Positions 31,462 to 40,181 of a stretch of DNA of 64,000 nucleotides are shown piece by piece (position 1 is the stretch's first letter; every line of letters starts with the position of its first letter). Source of the DNA: Streptomyces lucensis JCM 4490 (lineage in GTDB: Bacteria; Actinomycetota; Actinomycetes; Streptomycetales; Streptomycetaceae); the NCBI RefSeq assembly GCF_014650035.1, contig NZ_BMUE01000003.1, forward strand, positions 434,001 to 498,000. Reading direction: 5' to 3'. Below the pieces are notes generated by a model. That model saw only the letters and a list, made by a program, of their open reading frames with translations. It did not search any database and was not told the DNA's origin. The position numbers and the translations under genes are program-made.

Positions 31462-31911
31462 ATGACCACCCCGGATTCCGACAGCCTGCTCGCCGAGCAG
31501 CTGCTGCGGCTGACCCGCCGGGTGCACCGCATCCAGAAGCGCCATCTGGAGCGGCGCGAACTGGGCGTCACCCCGGCCCAGTCCCGGCTGCTGCGCACGC
31601 TCGCGCACTACGGCTCGCCCCCTCGCATGGCCGACCTCGCCGAACGCCTCGAAGTGGTGCCGCGTGCGGTGACGACGCTGGTCGACGGGCTGGAAGCGAA
31701 CGGGAAGGTCCGGCGGACGCCCGATCCGGCGAACCGGCGCGTGACCCGGATCGAGCTGACGGACGACGGGCGCGCCACCCTGCGCGAGCTGCGCGGCGCA
31801 CGCCGCTCGGCCGCCGAGGAGATACTCGCGCCGCTGACCGAGAAGGAGCGCCAGGTGCTCGGCGTGCTGCTGGACACACTGATCGACGGGGACACCGCCA
31901 AGCCCTGCTGA
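31462..31911 (+). CDS. MarR-family transcriptional regulator
   Basis: A 149-residue winged-helix regulator. The recognition region is MADLAERLEVVPRAVTTLVDGLE (around residues 55-77). It is followed by the wing, with the DPANRRVTRIELTDDGRA signature typical of MarR proteins. Dimerisation helices lie at both ends. It probably represses itself and the divergent ABC exporter and is released by a small ligand. It ends before a strong bidirectional terminator. Confidence 0.92.
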   Translation: MTTPDSDSLLAEQLLRLTRRVHRIQKRHLERRELGVTPAQSRLLRTLAHYGSPPRMADLAERLEVVPRAVTTLVDGLEANGKVRRTPDPANRRVTRIELTDDGRATLRELRGARRSAAEEILAPLTEKERQVLGVLLDTLIDGDTAKPC

Positions 31912-31916
31912 CAGCG

Positions 31917-31956
31917 GTGCGGCCCCGGTCCCGGCAGGGCGGGAGCGGGGCCGCAC
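31917..31956. terminator. Bidirectional terminator between MarR and PNGase genes
   Basis: A perfect 11-base-pair stem (GTGCGGCCCCG at 31917-31927 and CGGGGCCGCAC at 31946-31956) closes an 18-base loop between two convergent genes. Confidence 0.75.
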
Positions 31957-31971
31957 ACGCCGGACGGTGCG

Positions 31972-33582
31972 TCAGCAGCGGCTCCGGTCCTCCGTCAGGA
32001 CGCCCTGCACGGTGGTCAGCGAACGGTCGTAGCAGCCGACGGAGCCGTACAGCCGGTAGCGTTCGGTCGACGTGCCCACCGCGTGCCGCTGGTCGCGCGG
32101 GACGTCGATCGCGTATCCGGCGTCGCCGTCGTAGGTGTCGTCGAGCCGCGCCCACGTGGTCCGCCGTCCGTCCCGCAGCTCCGTGACCGAGGCCCGGTCG
32201 CGGAGGGTCAGCGCGGTGCGCAGCCGGTTGTCCGGGCCGATGGTCGTGGCGCCGTTCATGGTGTACGTCCGGCGCGTGTGCGTCGTGCGCGCGGGGCCGT
32301 GTCCGTCGACGGTGACCGTCTCGTCGTCGCTCCAGGTCGCGTCGAGGCCGTCCATGGCCTCCCCGCCGGTCCAGCGGTGCGCGGAGGTGTTGGCGAGCGT
32401 CCGGGTGACGGTGGTGGTCACACGGCCGTGCGAGGTGTCGAGGTGACCGGAGACGGTCAGCCGGTGCCGGGCCTCGGTGCCGACGCGGTTGAGCGGACCG
32501 GGCGTGTAGGTGGAGGAGTTGGTGATGTCCGTCGCCGTGGCACCCGTGAGCGCCCCGGTGACGTGGGCGCGGTGGGCGTCCCGCCAGACCAGCACGTTCA
32601 CGGGCGTGCTCCACCCCGGCCGTCCCGCGGGCACACCCACGACCGAGACCTCGACGCGGTGCGGGCGGCCGTCGTTGAGCAGGCCGGCGAAGGGGGTGAG
32701 GTCATAGGTGAGGGGTCGGACGTCGAAGGCGTGCGGGGCGGGGAGCACGTACCAGAGGAAGGGGTTGGACCAGCCGCCGGTCCACACGTTCGGATACGGT
32801 GCCGCGATTCCGGCGAGCCGGCCGTCGACCTTGATCTGCACCTCCCGGTAGGGGCCGTGGTCCGCCTTGCAGGAGTAGGACGCCGGGTCGGGCGCGGTCA
32901 GGTACCAGAACTCCTCGCAGCCACCGCCCGATCCGGTCGCGTACACCTCGGCGAGGACGCGCTCGCTGTTGCGCGGGGTGGTGAGGGTCGTGCCCTCGGG
33001 TGTGTCGGCGAGGGTGAGGACACGGTCGGGCGCGGGAGTCCCGGGGCGGCCCGCGTAGAAGGTCAGCGTGACGTGTACGTCGATGACCCCGGTGTAGGTG
33101 TCGTCCACGACGTTGCCGATGAGCATCTCGACGTCCTGTGCGCTGCGGAAGGTGTCGCTGTAGCGCGTGACGTCCTTCTCCACGTGCCACTCGATGCCGT
33201 CGGGCGAGGGCTCGGGGGTGGAGGTGCGCAGGATCTCGACCCCGCCGAGGTGGAGGTACCCGAGCCGGTCGTACTGACGGCCCTTCACCTCGCCGTCGAG
33301 GCGCAGGACGACCTTGCTCCAGTGGTCGCCGCAGCCCTTCGGTGGGGTGTACGCGCCCTGGTAGGGGGTGAAGTCGCGGAACTGCACGTCGGCGAGGGTG
33401 ACCCGGCACGACCTGGTGTGCGGTCGTTCGACTGGCGGTTGCGCGGTCACCGGGTCGTGCCAGTCGGTGCCGAACTCGGCGGGGACGTCGGCCGCCTGGG
33501 CGACAGCCGTTCCGGTGCCGAAGAACGTGCTCACGAGGAGGGTCGCTCCGGCGAGCATGGACATGACGATCCGTCTACTCAT
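31972..33582 (-). CDS. Secreted PNGase A-like glycoprotein amidase
   Basis: A 536-residue secreted protein. A signal peptide covers about residues 1-30 (hydrophobic core then AQAADVP). The rest matches the peptide-N-glycosidase A family, with DVQFRDFTPYQGAYTPP, DRLGYLHLGGVEILRTSTPEP and a central NPFLWYVLP segment. PNGase A removes N-linked glycans from glycopeptides, including plant and fungal ones with core fucose. In a soil actinomycete it probably helps degrade extracellular glycoproteins. It is next to a secreted M1 peptidase and divergent from it, which fits joint glycoprotein breakdown. Confidence 0.82.
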   Translation of the reverse strand: MSRRIVMSMLAGATLLVSTFFGTGTAVAQAADVPAEFGTDWHDPVTAQPPVERPHTRSCRVTLADVQFRDFTPYQGAYTPPKGCGDHWSKVVLRLDGEVKGRQYDRLGYLHLGGVEILRTSTPEPSPDGIEWHVEKDVTRYSDTFRSAQDVEMLIGNVVDDTYTGVIDVHVTLTFYAGRPGTPAPDRVLTLADTPEGTTLTTPRNSERVLAEVYATGSGGGCEEFWYLTAPDPASYSCKADHGPYREVQIKVDGRLAGIAAPYPNVWTGGWSNPFLWYVLPAPHAFDVRPLTYDLTPFAGLLNDGRPHRVEVSVVGVPAGRPGWSTPVNVLVWRDAHRAHVTGALTGATATDITNSSTYTPGPLNRVGTEARHRLTVSGHLDTSHGRVTTTVTRTLANTSAHRWTGGEAMDGLDATWSDDETVTVDGHGPARTTHTRRTYTMNGATTIGPDNRLRTALTLRDRASVTELRDGRRTTWARLDDTYDGDAGYAIDVPRDQRHAVGTSTERYRLYGSVGCYDRSLTTVQGVLTEDRSRC

Positions 33583-33705
33583 GGTCGGTGTTCTACGGCG
33601 ACCGGTCCCCCTGCCGCAATGATCAGACCGGCCGCATTGCCCCGTACGGGCGCACGAGCGGGAGACACTGCCACATCATTTATCTCTATAAGCACATAAT
33701 ACTGG

Positions 33706-33711
33706 CATAGT
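33706..33711 (+). promoter_or_regulatory. -10-like hexamer of a leaderless M1 peptidase transcript
   Basis: CATAGT lies exactly six bases before the ATG at 33718, in an AT-rich stretch (33675-33715), with no ribosome-binding site. Other AT-rich hexamers nearby, such as TAATAC, could serve instead. Confidence 0.4.
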
Positions 33712-33717
33712 GCGATC

Positions 33718-35220
33718 ATGAAGATCACGGCCATCGGGGCCCTCGCGCTGGCCATCGCGTCCGCGGTCACGGGCGCCGTGGTCCTCACCGGCGGGCTGCC
33801 GCACACGGCCCGCCGCTCACCCGCTCACGGTTCCGCGGTCTCGCAGGGCCCGGCCCCCTCCCCCGGCGCGCCCGGCATCGGCGACCCCCTGATGCCGCTC
33901 TCCGGCAACGGCGGCTACACGGTCCGCCGCTACACCCTCGACTTCGACTGGCAGGCACCGCGGACGCCCTTCGCCGCCGCTGCCACCGTCCGCGCCACCG
34001 CCACCCAGTCCCTGTCCCGCTTCGACCTCGACTTCGCCGGCAACACGCTGCGCACGGTCACGGTCGACGGCGCGCCGGCCACCGCCGTACGCGACGGCGA
34101 CGAACTCGTCGTCACTCCCCCGAGGCCGATCCCGCGCGGCCGCGCGTTCACCGTGCACGTCACCTACACCGCCGACCCGACGCAGCGGCGCCACCGCGAC
34201 GACGCCATCCAGGACTACGGCTGGATGCCGACCCCGGACGGCACCATGGTCTGCGCGCAGCCCGACGGCGCGAAAATGATCTTTCCGGCGAACGACCACC
34301 CGAGTCTGCGCGCACCGGTCACCTTCCGCATCACCACCCCCGACGGGGTGAGCGCCGTGGCCAACGGCCGGCTCGTGGGCACCGAACGGCGACCCGGCCG
34401 TCGCGTCAGGTGGACCTACGACTCCGAGGAGCCGATCGCGGGGCAACTCGTCCAGATGGCGATCGGCGAGTTCACGTTCGTCGAAGGCACCGGCCCGCAC
34501 GGGCTGCCGCTCAGGGACGTGGTCCCGGACGGCCTGGTCGGCGGCACCGAGGCGTACCGATCGCTCACCGCGCAGCACCTCGCCTGGCTGGAACGGCGGC
34601 TCGGCCCCTACCCGTTCCGCCGTTACGGCGTGCTGGTCGGGGACACCGACCTGCCGGTGGCACTGGAGACGCAGTCACTGTCCGTAGTGCCGAGGGACGA
34701 TCTGCTGGGCGACCGCGTCGACGCCGAACGCAATCTCGTCCATGAGCTGGCCCACCACTGGACGGGCGACAGCGTCGCCATCCGGCGCTGGTCCGACCTG
34801 TGGCTGAGCGAGGGTCACGCCCGCTTCTACGAGCGCCTGTACTCCGCCGAGCACGGCGGCCCGGACCTGGAGGAGACGATGCGGGCCGCGTACGAGCAGC
34901 ACGACCAGTGGCGTCACGACGACGGGGCGCCCGCCGAGCCGACCGCGCCGACGCTGTTCAAGGTGATGCGCTACGACGGCTCCGCACTGGTGCTGTTCGC
35001 CCTGCGGGAGAAGGTCGGCGAGGAGACCTTCGGCCGGATCGAGCGGTCCTGGGTGACGCGCTACCGGGGCCGGGCGGCCGGCACCCCGGAGTTCGTCGCA
35101 CTCGCCTCCCGGATCGCGGGCGAGGACCTGGCACCCTTCCTGACCCCCTGGCTGTACGGGCCGCACACCCCGCCCATGCCGGGTCACCCCGACTGGCAGG
35201 CCGATCCGGTCGAGGACTGA
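33718..35220 (+). CDS. Secreted M1-family metallopeptidase
   Basis: A 500-residue protein with an N-terminal hydrophobic signal or anchor (residues 3-25). The zinc site is HELAHHWTGD, with the downstream third ligand Glu in WLSEGHARF. A GAMEN-like exopeptidase strand appears as PVALETQSL. It has the N-terminal beta-domain and catalytic domain but lacks the large C-terminal helical domain of classical aminopeptidase N, as is usual for short secreted M1 enzymes of streptomycetes. It should trim peptides in the medium or cell wall. The start is apparently leaderless. Confidence 0.9.
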   Translation: MKITAIGALALAIASAVTGAVVLTGGLPHTARRSPAHGSAVSQGPAPSPGAPGIGDPLMPLSGNGGYTVRRYTLDFDWQAPRTPFAAAATVRATATQSLSRFDLDFAGNTLRTVTVDGAPATAVRDGDELVVTPPRPIPRGRAFTVHVTYTADPTQRRHRDDAIQDYGWMPTPDGTMVCAQPDGAKMIFPANDHPSLRAPVTFRITTPDGVSAVANGRLVGTERRPGRRVRWTYDSEEPIAGQLVQMAIGEFTFVEGTGPHGLPLRDVVPDGLVGGTEAYRSLTAQHLAWLERRLGPYPFRRYGVLVGDTDLPVALETQSLSVVPRDDLLGDRVDAERNLVHELAHHWTGDSVAIRRWSDLWLSEGHARFYERLYSAEHGGPDLEETMRAAYEQHDQWRHDDGAPAEPTAPTLFKVMRYDGSALVLFALREKVGEETFGRIERSWVTRYRGRAAGTPEFVALASRIAGEDLAPFLTPWLYGPHTPPMPGHPDWQADPVED

Positions 35221-35326
35221 GCCGTACGCCGCCGACCGAGTGGCCTCTGCCCGGCCGCTCGGCCACCCCGGTGACGCTTGGCGCGACGTGGCGCGGCAGG
35301 CACGGAAACGTACCAGGGGTGGCGTG

Positions 35327-35347
35327 CAGGACAACTTCCCTGTCCTG
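35327..35347 (+). promoter_or_regulatory. Inverted repeat CAGGACA-N7-TGTCCTG before the amidase gene
   Basis: A perfect 7+7 inverted repeat lies 31 bases before the ATG at 35379. It may be an operator or a 5' UTR hairpin; its sequence does not match any riboswitch I know. Confidence 0.4.
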
Positions 35348-35378
35348 GTGGTGACGAACATGTCTGGAGAACCGTGCA

Positions 35379-37397
35379 ATGAGAAGACCGGCCGCCCCAC
35401 GTGTTCCCAACGCCCTTCGCGGGTACCGCCGGACCGCCTGCGTCATCGCCTCGGCGGCGGTGCTGACGCCCTTGCTGCTCATCCAGGTGTCCGGCGACGA
35501 CGGGGCCCAGGACCGGCGGCTGCAGGAAGCCTTCGAGGACGCCGCACGCGAGTACCACGTGCCGCGCAGTGTGGTGATGGGCGTGTCCTACGTGCAGTCG
35601 CGCTGGGACGCCCATCCCGGCGCGCCCAGCGTCGCCGGCGGGTACGGCCCGATGCACCTGGTGGACACCGCCCGGCTCCGGCCCCCGGCCGCGGCGGCGG
35701 GCCCGAGGGCACGGGCGGGCGCGGGCTCACCGCCCCCGGCGGGCGCGGGTGACACGCCCGCCACGGATGCGGCCGGCCCGGGCGGACATGCCGTGCAGCC
35801 GGCGGACCTCGAACGCGCCGCCCGTCTGATCGAGGTCCCGGCCGGACGCCTGCGGACGGACCCGGTCGCCAACGTACGCGGTGGCGCGGCGATCCTGGCG
35901 GCCACGCAACGACAGCTCGGCAAGCCCCTCAGCGACGACCCGGCGGACTGGTGGGAGACGGTGAAGCGCTACCCCGGCACCCGTGACCTCACGTCAGCCG
36001 TGACGTACGCGAACGACGTCTTCGCCGTCATCCGCAGGGGAGCGCACCGCACCACCGCAGAGGGACAGGACGTCCGTCTCTCCGCCAGCCCCGGCGTACG
36101 CCCCCACGTCGCCCGGTCGCAGGGACCCAAACGGCCCAAGGAGGTCGAGTGTCCCGCGGAGCTGTCCTGCGACTGGCTCAGCGCGCCGTACGAGGAGATC
36201 GACGACGAGGGCGGGTACGGCAACCACGACCTGGCCGACCGGCCGAGGGACCAGAAGATCGACTACATCGTCATCCACGACACCGAGGCGATCCTGCCGA
36301 ACATGTTCAAGACGGTGCAGGATCCTACGGAGGCGTCGTGGCACTACTCGATCCGCTCCAGCGACGGTCACATCACCCAGCACATCAGGACCAAGGACGA
36401 AGCCTGGCACTCGGGCAGCCAGTTCCTGAACGCCCGCTCCATCGGCATCGAGCACGAGGGGTTCCTGACCCAGCCCGGCACCTGGTTCACGGAGCAGATG
36501 TACCGGTCATCGGCCCGCCTGGTGCGCTACCTGGCCGACAAGTACGACATCCCCCTCGACCGGCAGCACATCTTCGGTCATGACAACGTGCCGGCGCCGA
36601 CCGCCGACAGCATTCCCGACATGCACGACGACCCCGGCCCCTTCTGGGACTGGCGGCACTACTTCGACCTCCTGGGCGCGCCCCTGCGTGCCACCGCCGG
36701 ACCGGACAGCGCCATGGTGACGATCCTGCCGGACTACGCCACCCACGAACCGCGATTCACCGGGTGCCCCAAGAGCGGTGTGCCGTGTCCGCCGCACGGC
36801 TCCAGCGCCGTCCGTCTGCACACGGCGCCGAACGACGGCGCCCCGCTGATCCAGGACCCGGGCCGCAGGCCGGACGGCGACGACTCCACGGAGGACGTCA
36901 ACGACCTGGGCTCCCGTGTCTCCGCCGGCCAGACCTTCGCCGTCGCCGGGCGCAGTGGCGAGTGGACGGCGATCTGGTACCAGGGCAACAAGGCGTGGTT
37001 CAGGAACCCGGCCAAGCACCCGACGGCCGTCGGCGCGGCCGGCCGGATGGTGACGCCGAAGGACGGCCTGGACGAGGTCCCGGTGTACGGACGCGCCCTC
37101 CCGGAGGAGGACGCCTACCCCGAGGACGTGGAGGAGCAGCCCGAGTCGCCGCTTCCCTACCGCCTCGCGGCCGGCCAGCGGTACGTCACGCAGGCCCGCG
37201 TCGAGAGTTCCTACGTCCCCCGGGGATCCTTCGTCGCCTCCCCCCACCCGGTGGTGAAGGGTCATCAGGGTTACTACGAGATCCAGTTCGGCCACCGGCT
37301 CGCCTACGTCCGGGCGAGTGACGTGGACGTGGTGGGCGACACCCCCGCCGCGGCGGGACCGCCGAAGACGCCCAAGGACCGTCCGGCCGGCCGCTGA
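35379..37397 (+). CDS. N-acetylmuramoyl-L-alanine amidase with degenerate transglycosylase domain
   Basis: A 672-residue secreted protein; residues 20-42 form the signal or anchor. Residues about 50-200 resemble an SLT transglycosylase, but the catalytic ES is replaced (VQSRW in place of ESRW), so this module is probably only a binding domain. Residues about 290-440 are a PGRP-type amidase_2: VIHDTE, HIFGHDNV and DDPGPFWDW supply the zinc ligands and catalytic groups. The C-terminal 230 residues look like SH3-type cell-wall domains. It cleaves stem peptides from murein. A convergent L,D-transpeptidase follows. A TGGAGA ribosome-binding site precedes the ATG. Confidence 0.88.
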   Translation: MRRPAAPRVPNALRGYRRTACVIASAAVLTPLLLIQVSGDDGAQDRRLQEAFEDAAREYHVPRSVVMGVSYVQSRWDAHPGAPSVAGGYGPMHLVDTARLRPPAAAAGPRARAGAGSPPPAGAGDTPATDAAGPGGHAVQPADLERAARLIEVPAGRLRTDPVANVRGGAAILAATQRQLGKPLSDDPADWWETVKRYPGTRDLTSAVTYANDVFAVIRRGAHRTTAEGQDVRLSASPGVRPHVARSQGPKRPKEVECPAELSCDWLSAPYEEIDDEGGYGNHDLADRPRDQKIDYIVIHDTEAILPNMFKTVQDPTEASWHYSIRSSDGHITQHIRTKDEAWHSGSQFLNARSIGIEHEGFLTQPGTWFTEQMYRSSARLVRYLADKYDIPLDRQHIFGHDNVPAPTADSIPDMHDDPGPFWDWRHYFDLLGAPLRATAGPDSAMVTILPDYATHEPRFTGCPKSGVPCPPHGSSAVRLHTAPNDGAPLIQDPGRRPDGDDSTEDVNDLGSRVSAGQTFAVAGRSGEWTAIWYQGNKAWFRNPAKHPTAVGAAGRMVTPKDGLDEVPVYGRALPEEDAYPEDVEEQPESPLPYRLAAGQRYVTQARVESSYVPRGSFVASPHPVVKGHQGYYEIQFGHRLAYVRASDVDVVGDTPAAAGPPKTPKDRPAGR

Positions 37398-37418
37398 CAC
37401 CGCGGCGCAGCACGCCGG

Positions 37419-38168
37419 CTAGGCGGACAGGTCCGCCCGGTCTCCCATCACCACGACCGGGTGGTCCGCCGGGTCGAGAGTGCGCAGCAGGTACCGCATG
37501 GCGTTCTTCGGGACGCTGACGCAGGCCGAGGTGCCGCTCTTGTGGTCCATGTGCAGCCAGATGCTGCCGCCCTTGGCCTGGCCCTGGGGGCGGGTGGCGT
37601 TGCCCGGCGGGGTGCCGGGGACGCGGTTGTAGTCGATGGCGATGATGTAGTCGAAGTCGTGCTGGTGATCCGCGTCCCACTCGGCCGGTGGGGTGTAGGC
37701 GGCCTCGTTGTGGTCGTACGGCAGCTTGGCCCCCGGATCGGGGAGCACCCCGCCCGCGTCGGAGAGGGTGAACACGCCCACGGGGCTGCGTTTGTCGCCC
37801 TCGTGGTGGTCGGTGGTCCAGCCCTTGCGCCCGTTGTGGGCGGCCCAGCTGCGCACCGGATGCCACGCGTCACCTCGCCGGGTGTACAGCACCACCGTGG
37901 AGTCGGCCGAGTTCCTGCCCTTGCCGTAGACGGCCACCACCTGGCGGGAGCCGGCGGGTATCCGGCGCTGGAGGCGGTCGCCGACGCCCGGGATCCGGGT
38001 CGGGTCGGCCGTGGGCGTCGGGGACGCCGTCCGGCCCTGCCCGCCGCGGCCGCCGGATCCGGGCGCGCCGTCGCTGCGAGCATGTCCGCCGCAGGCGGTG
38101 AGGGTCGCGAAGAGGGTTCCGAGGGCCGCCACCGCGACCGTTGCACGCCGCACGCTGTTGATATGCAC
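37419..38168 (-). CDS. L,D-transpeptidase-family lipoprotein
   Basis: About 249 residues from GTG 38168; a GTG at 38189 is an alternative start. The N-terminus is a lipoprotein signal with the lipobox LTACGG (Cys about 25), then a Gly/Ser/Thr linker. The C-terminal YkuD-type domain has WLHMDHKSGTSACVSVP, which supplies the active-site His, Ser and Cys (CVSVP). Such enzymes make 3-3 cross-links or attach proteins to peptidoglycan; the short form may be specialised or sporulation-related. It is attached to the outer face of the membrane and convergent with the amidase. Confidence 0.85.
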   Translation of the reverse strand: MHINSVRRATVAVAALGTLFATLTACGGHARSDGAPGSGGRGGQGRTASPTPTADPTRIPGVGDRLQRRIPAGSRQVVAVYGKGRNSADSTVVLYTRRGDAWHPVRSWAAHNGRKGWTTDHHEGDKRSPVGVFTLSDAGGVLPDPGAKLPYDHNEAAYTPPAEWDADHQHDFDYIIAIDYNRVPGTPPGNATRPQGQAKGGSIWLHMDHKSGTSACVSVPKNAMRYLLRTLDPADHPVVVMGDRADLSA

Positions 38169-38357
38169 CGGTCCATGGTGACATCGCACGCCCGTGGGCT
38201 GTGACGGGCCCCCTGTCCGGAAGCCGGCGCACCCCGTGGCCCGCCGGAGAAAATGGTTTGAAATCCACGACTGTCCGACGCGAACCTTTCACGGCTTGTC
38301 ACCGCTCATCCCTGAGTGCCGCTTTCTCCTTCCCCTGACACGAGCCACTGGGGCGTC

Positions 38358-40181
38358 ATGCAGATTCAAGACCTTCCGTATTCCGATCCGGGCGTCCCCG
38401 ACGCGCGTTCGGGTCCACGCCTGCTGTGGTGGCTGTGGCGCAACCAGGCGGGCGGACAGCTCAAGGCGCTCGTCTGGGGCCTGCTGCACTTCGTCTCCGT
38501 CGCGGCCCTGCCCTTCTGCGTGGGACTGGCCGTCCAGGCGGTCGTCGACCGCTCCGGCACCCGGCTCGCCCTGACGGGTGGTCTGATGCTGCTGTGCGGG
38601 ACGGGTGTCGCCGTCGGCGACACCTTCCTGCACCGGTCGGCCGTCACCAACTGGATCACCGCCGCCGCCCGCGTCCAGCAACTGCTCGCGCGCAAGGCCG
38701 TCCACCTGGGTTCGGCGCTGACGCGGCGGGTCGCGGCCGGCGAGGTGGTGGCCGTCTCCACCGGTGACGTGGAGAAGATCGGCTGGTTCGTGGAGGCGCT
38801 CTCCCGGTTCGGCGCGGCGGCGCTGACGGCCGTCGCGGTCTGTGCCGGCCTCGTCGTCTACCAGCCCGCGCTGGGTGTGCTCGTCGCCGTCGGACTGCCC
38901 GTGGTCGCGCTCGCGGCGCTGCCGCTGCTGCCCCGGGCGACCCGCCGCGCCGACGTGCAGCGCGAGAAGGCGGGCCGGGCCACCGAACTCGCGTCGGACA
39001 CGGTCGCCGGGCTGCGCGTACTGCGCGGCATCGGTGGCGAGGAACTGTTCCTCGACCGCTACCGCCGGGCCTCGCAGGAGGTACGGCACGCCGCGGTGCG
39101 CAGCGCCCGGATGTGGTCGCTGATCGCCGTCCTTCAGGTGCTGCTGCCCGGGCTGCTGCTGATCACGGTCGTCTGGCACGGCATCGGCCTGGCCCGCCAG
39201 GGACGGATCACGGTCGGCGAACTCGTGACCGTCTACAGCGCGGTCATGATCCTCCACTATCCGCTGCAGCACTTCCAGGAGATCGCCATGGCGTACTCCT
39301 TCTCGCGCCCCTCGGCCAAACGGGCCGCGCGCGTGCTCTCGCTGGAGCGGCCGACGGCCACCGGCGGCAGCCGGCCGGCCGAAGCGCCGGGCGGCGACCT
39401 GTACGACCCCGGTACCGGTCTGCTCGCCCCGGCCGGCCTGCTCACCGCCGTGGTCTGCGGAGACCCGGACGCGGCGGGCAGGCTCGCGGAGCGGCTGGGC
39501 GGCCATCCCGCCGAACCCGGCGGCTCGGTGCTGCTCGGCGGAGTGCCGCTGGACGAACTCCCGCTGGACAGCGCCCGGACCGCGGTCCTCGTACAGGACA
39601 AGGACCCGGTGCTGCTCTCCGGGACCCTGCGCGAACTGCTCGACGTGCCGGCCTCCGGTGCCGTACGGCCGGCGGACGCGCTGGCGGCGGCGCAGTGCCA
39701 GCACGTCCTGGACGCGCTCGTCCAGGGGTCGGTGGACGCCGCCGACCCGATGGACGCCCGCGTCACCGAGCGCGGCCGCTCCCTGTCCGGCGGCCAGCGC
39801 CAGCGGCTCGCGCTGGCGAGATCCCTGATCGCCGACCCCGAGGTGCTGGTGCTGGACGAACCGGCCTCCGCGGTCGACTCGCACACCGAGACACGGATCG
39901 CGGACGGGCTGCGCAGGCTGCGATCGGGGCGGACGACGGTGGTGTTCACCTCCTCTCCGCTCCTGCTGGACCGCGCCGACCGGGTCGCCCTGGTCCACGA
40001 GGGCGAGGTCCTGGCGACCGGGGTGCACCGCGAACTGCTCGCCTGCGAACCGCGGTACCGGGCCGTGGTGACACGGGAGCCCGAGGAGACGGAGGCGGCC
40101 GGCGCGGACGTGGGCCTGCCCGGCCAGGACGCCCTCGTGGGCGCTTCGACGGAACCGCGAGAGATCGAGGAGAGCGCATGA
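38358..40181 (+). CDS. ABC exporter half with degenerate Walker A
   Basis: A 607-residue half-transporter from ATG 38358, with six transmembrane helices (about 35-310). Its ATPase is atypical. The Walker A position reads CGDPDAAGRL (367-376), with neither the GxxGxGK glycines nor the lysine, and the H-loop His is missing (FTSSP near 530). LSGGQ (476-480) and Walker B VLVLDE (496-501) are intact. It cannot form a normal ATP site alone, but its signature can complete the site of the downstream partner. The two genes overlap by four bases, so a heterodimer is very likely. Confidence 0.9.
   Translation: MQIQDLPYSDPGVPDARSGPRLLWWLWRNQAGGQLKALVWGLLHFVSVAALPFCVGLAVQAVVDRSGTRLALTGGLMLLCGTGVAVGDTFLHRSAVTNWITAAARVQQLLARKAVHLGSALTRRVAAGEVVAVSTGDVEKIGWFVEALSRFGAAALTAVAVCAGLVVYQPALGVLVAVGLPVVALAALPLLPRATRRADVQREKAGRATELASDTVAGLRVLRGIGGEELFLDRYRRASQEVRHAAVRSARMWSLIAVLQVLLPGLLLITVVWHGIGLARQGRITVGELVTVYSAVMILHYPLQHFQEIAMAYSFSRPSAKRAARVLSLERPTATGGSRPAEAPGGDLYDPGTGLLAPAGLLTAVVCGDPDAAGRLAERLGGHPAEPGGSVLLGGVPLDELPLDSARTAVLVQDKDPVLLSGTLRELLDVPASGAVRPADALAAAQCQHVLDALVQGSVDAADPMDARVTERGRSLSGGQRQRLALARSLIADPEVLVLDEPASAVDSHTETRIADGLRRLRSGRTTVVFTSSPLLLDRADRVALVHEGEVLATGVHRELLACEPRYRAVVTREPEETEAAGADVGLPGQDALVGASTEPREIEESA

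Noticed and set aside
35221..35378. A ydaO-type (cyclic di-AMP) riboswitch before the amidase
   Set aside because: Such riboswitches precede some streptomycete cell-wall hydrolases, but the conserved core sequences are not present here and the region is short.
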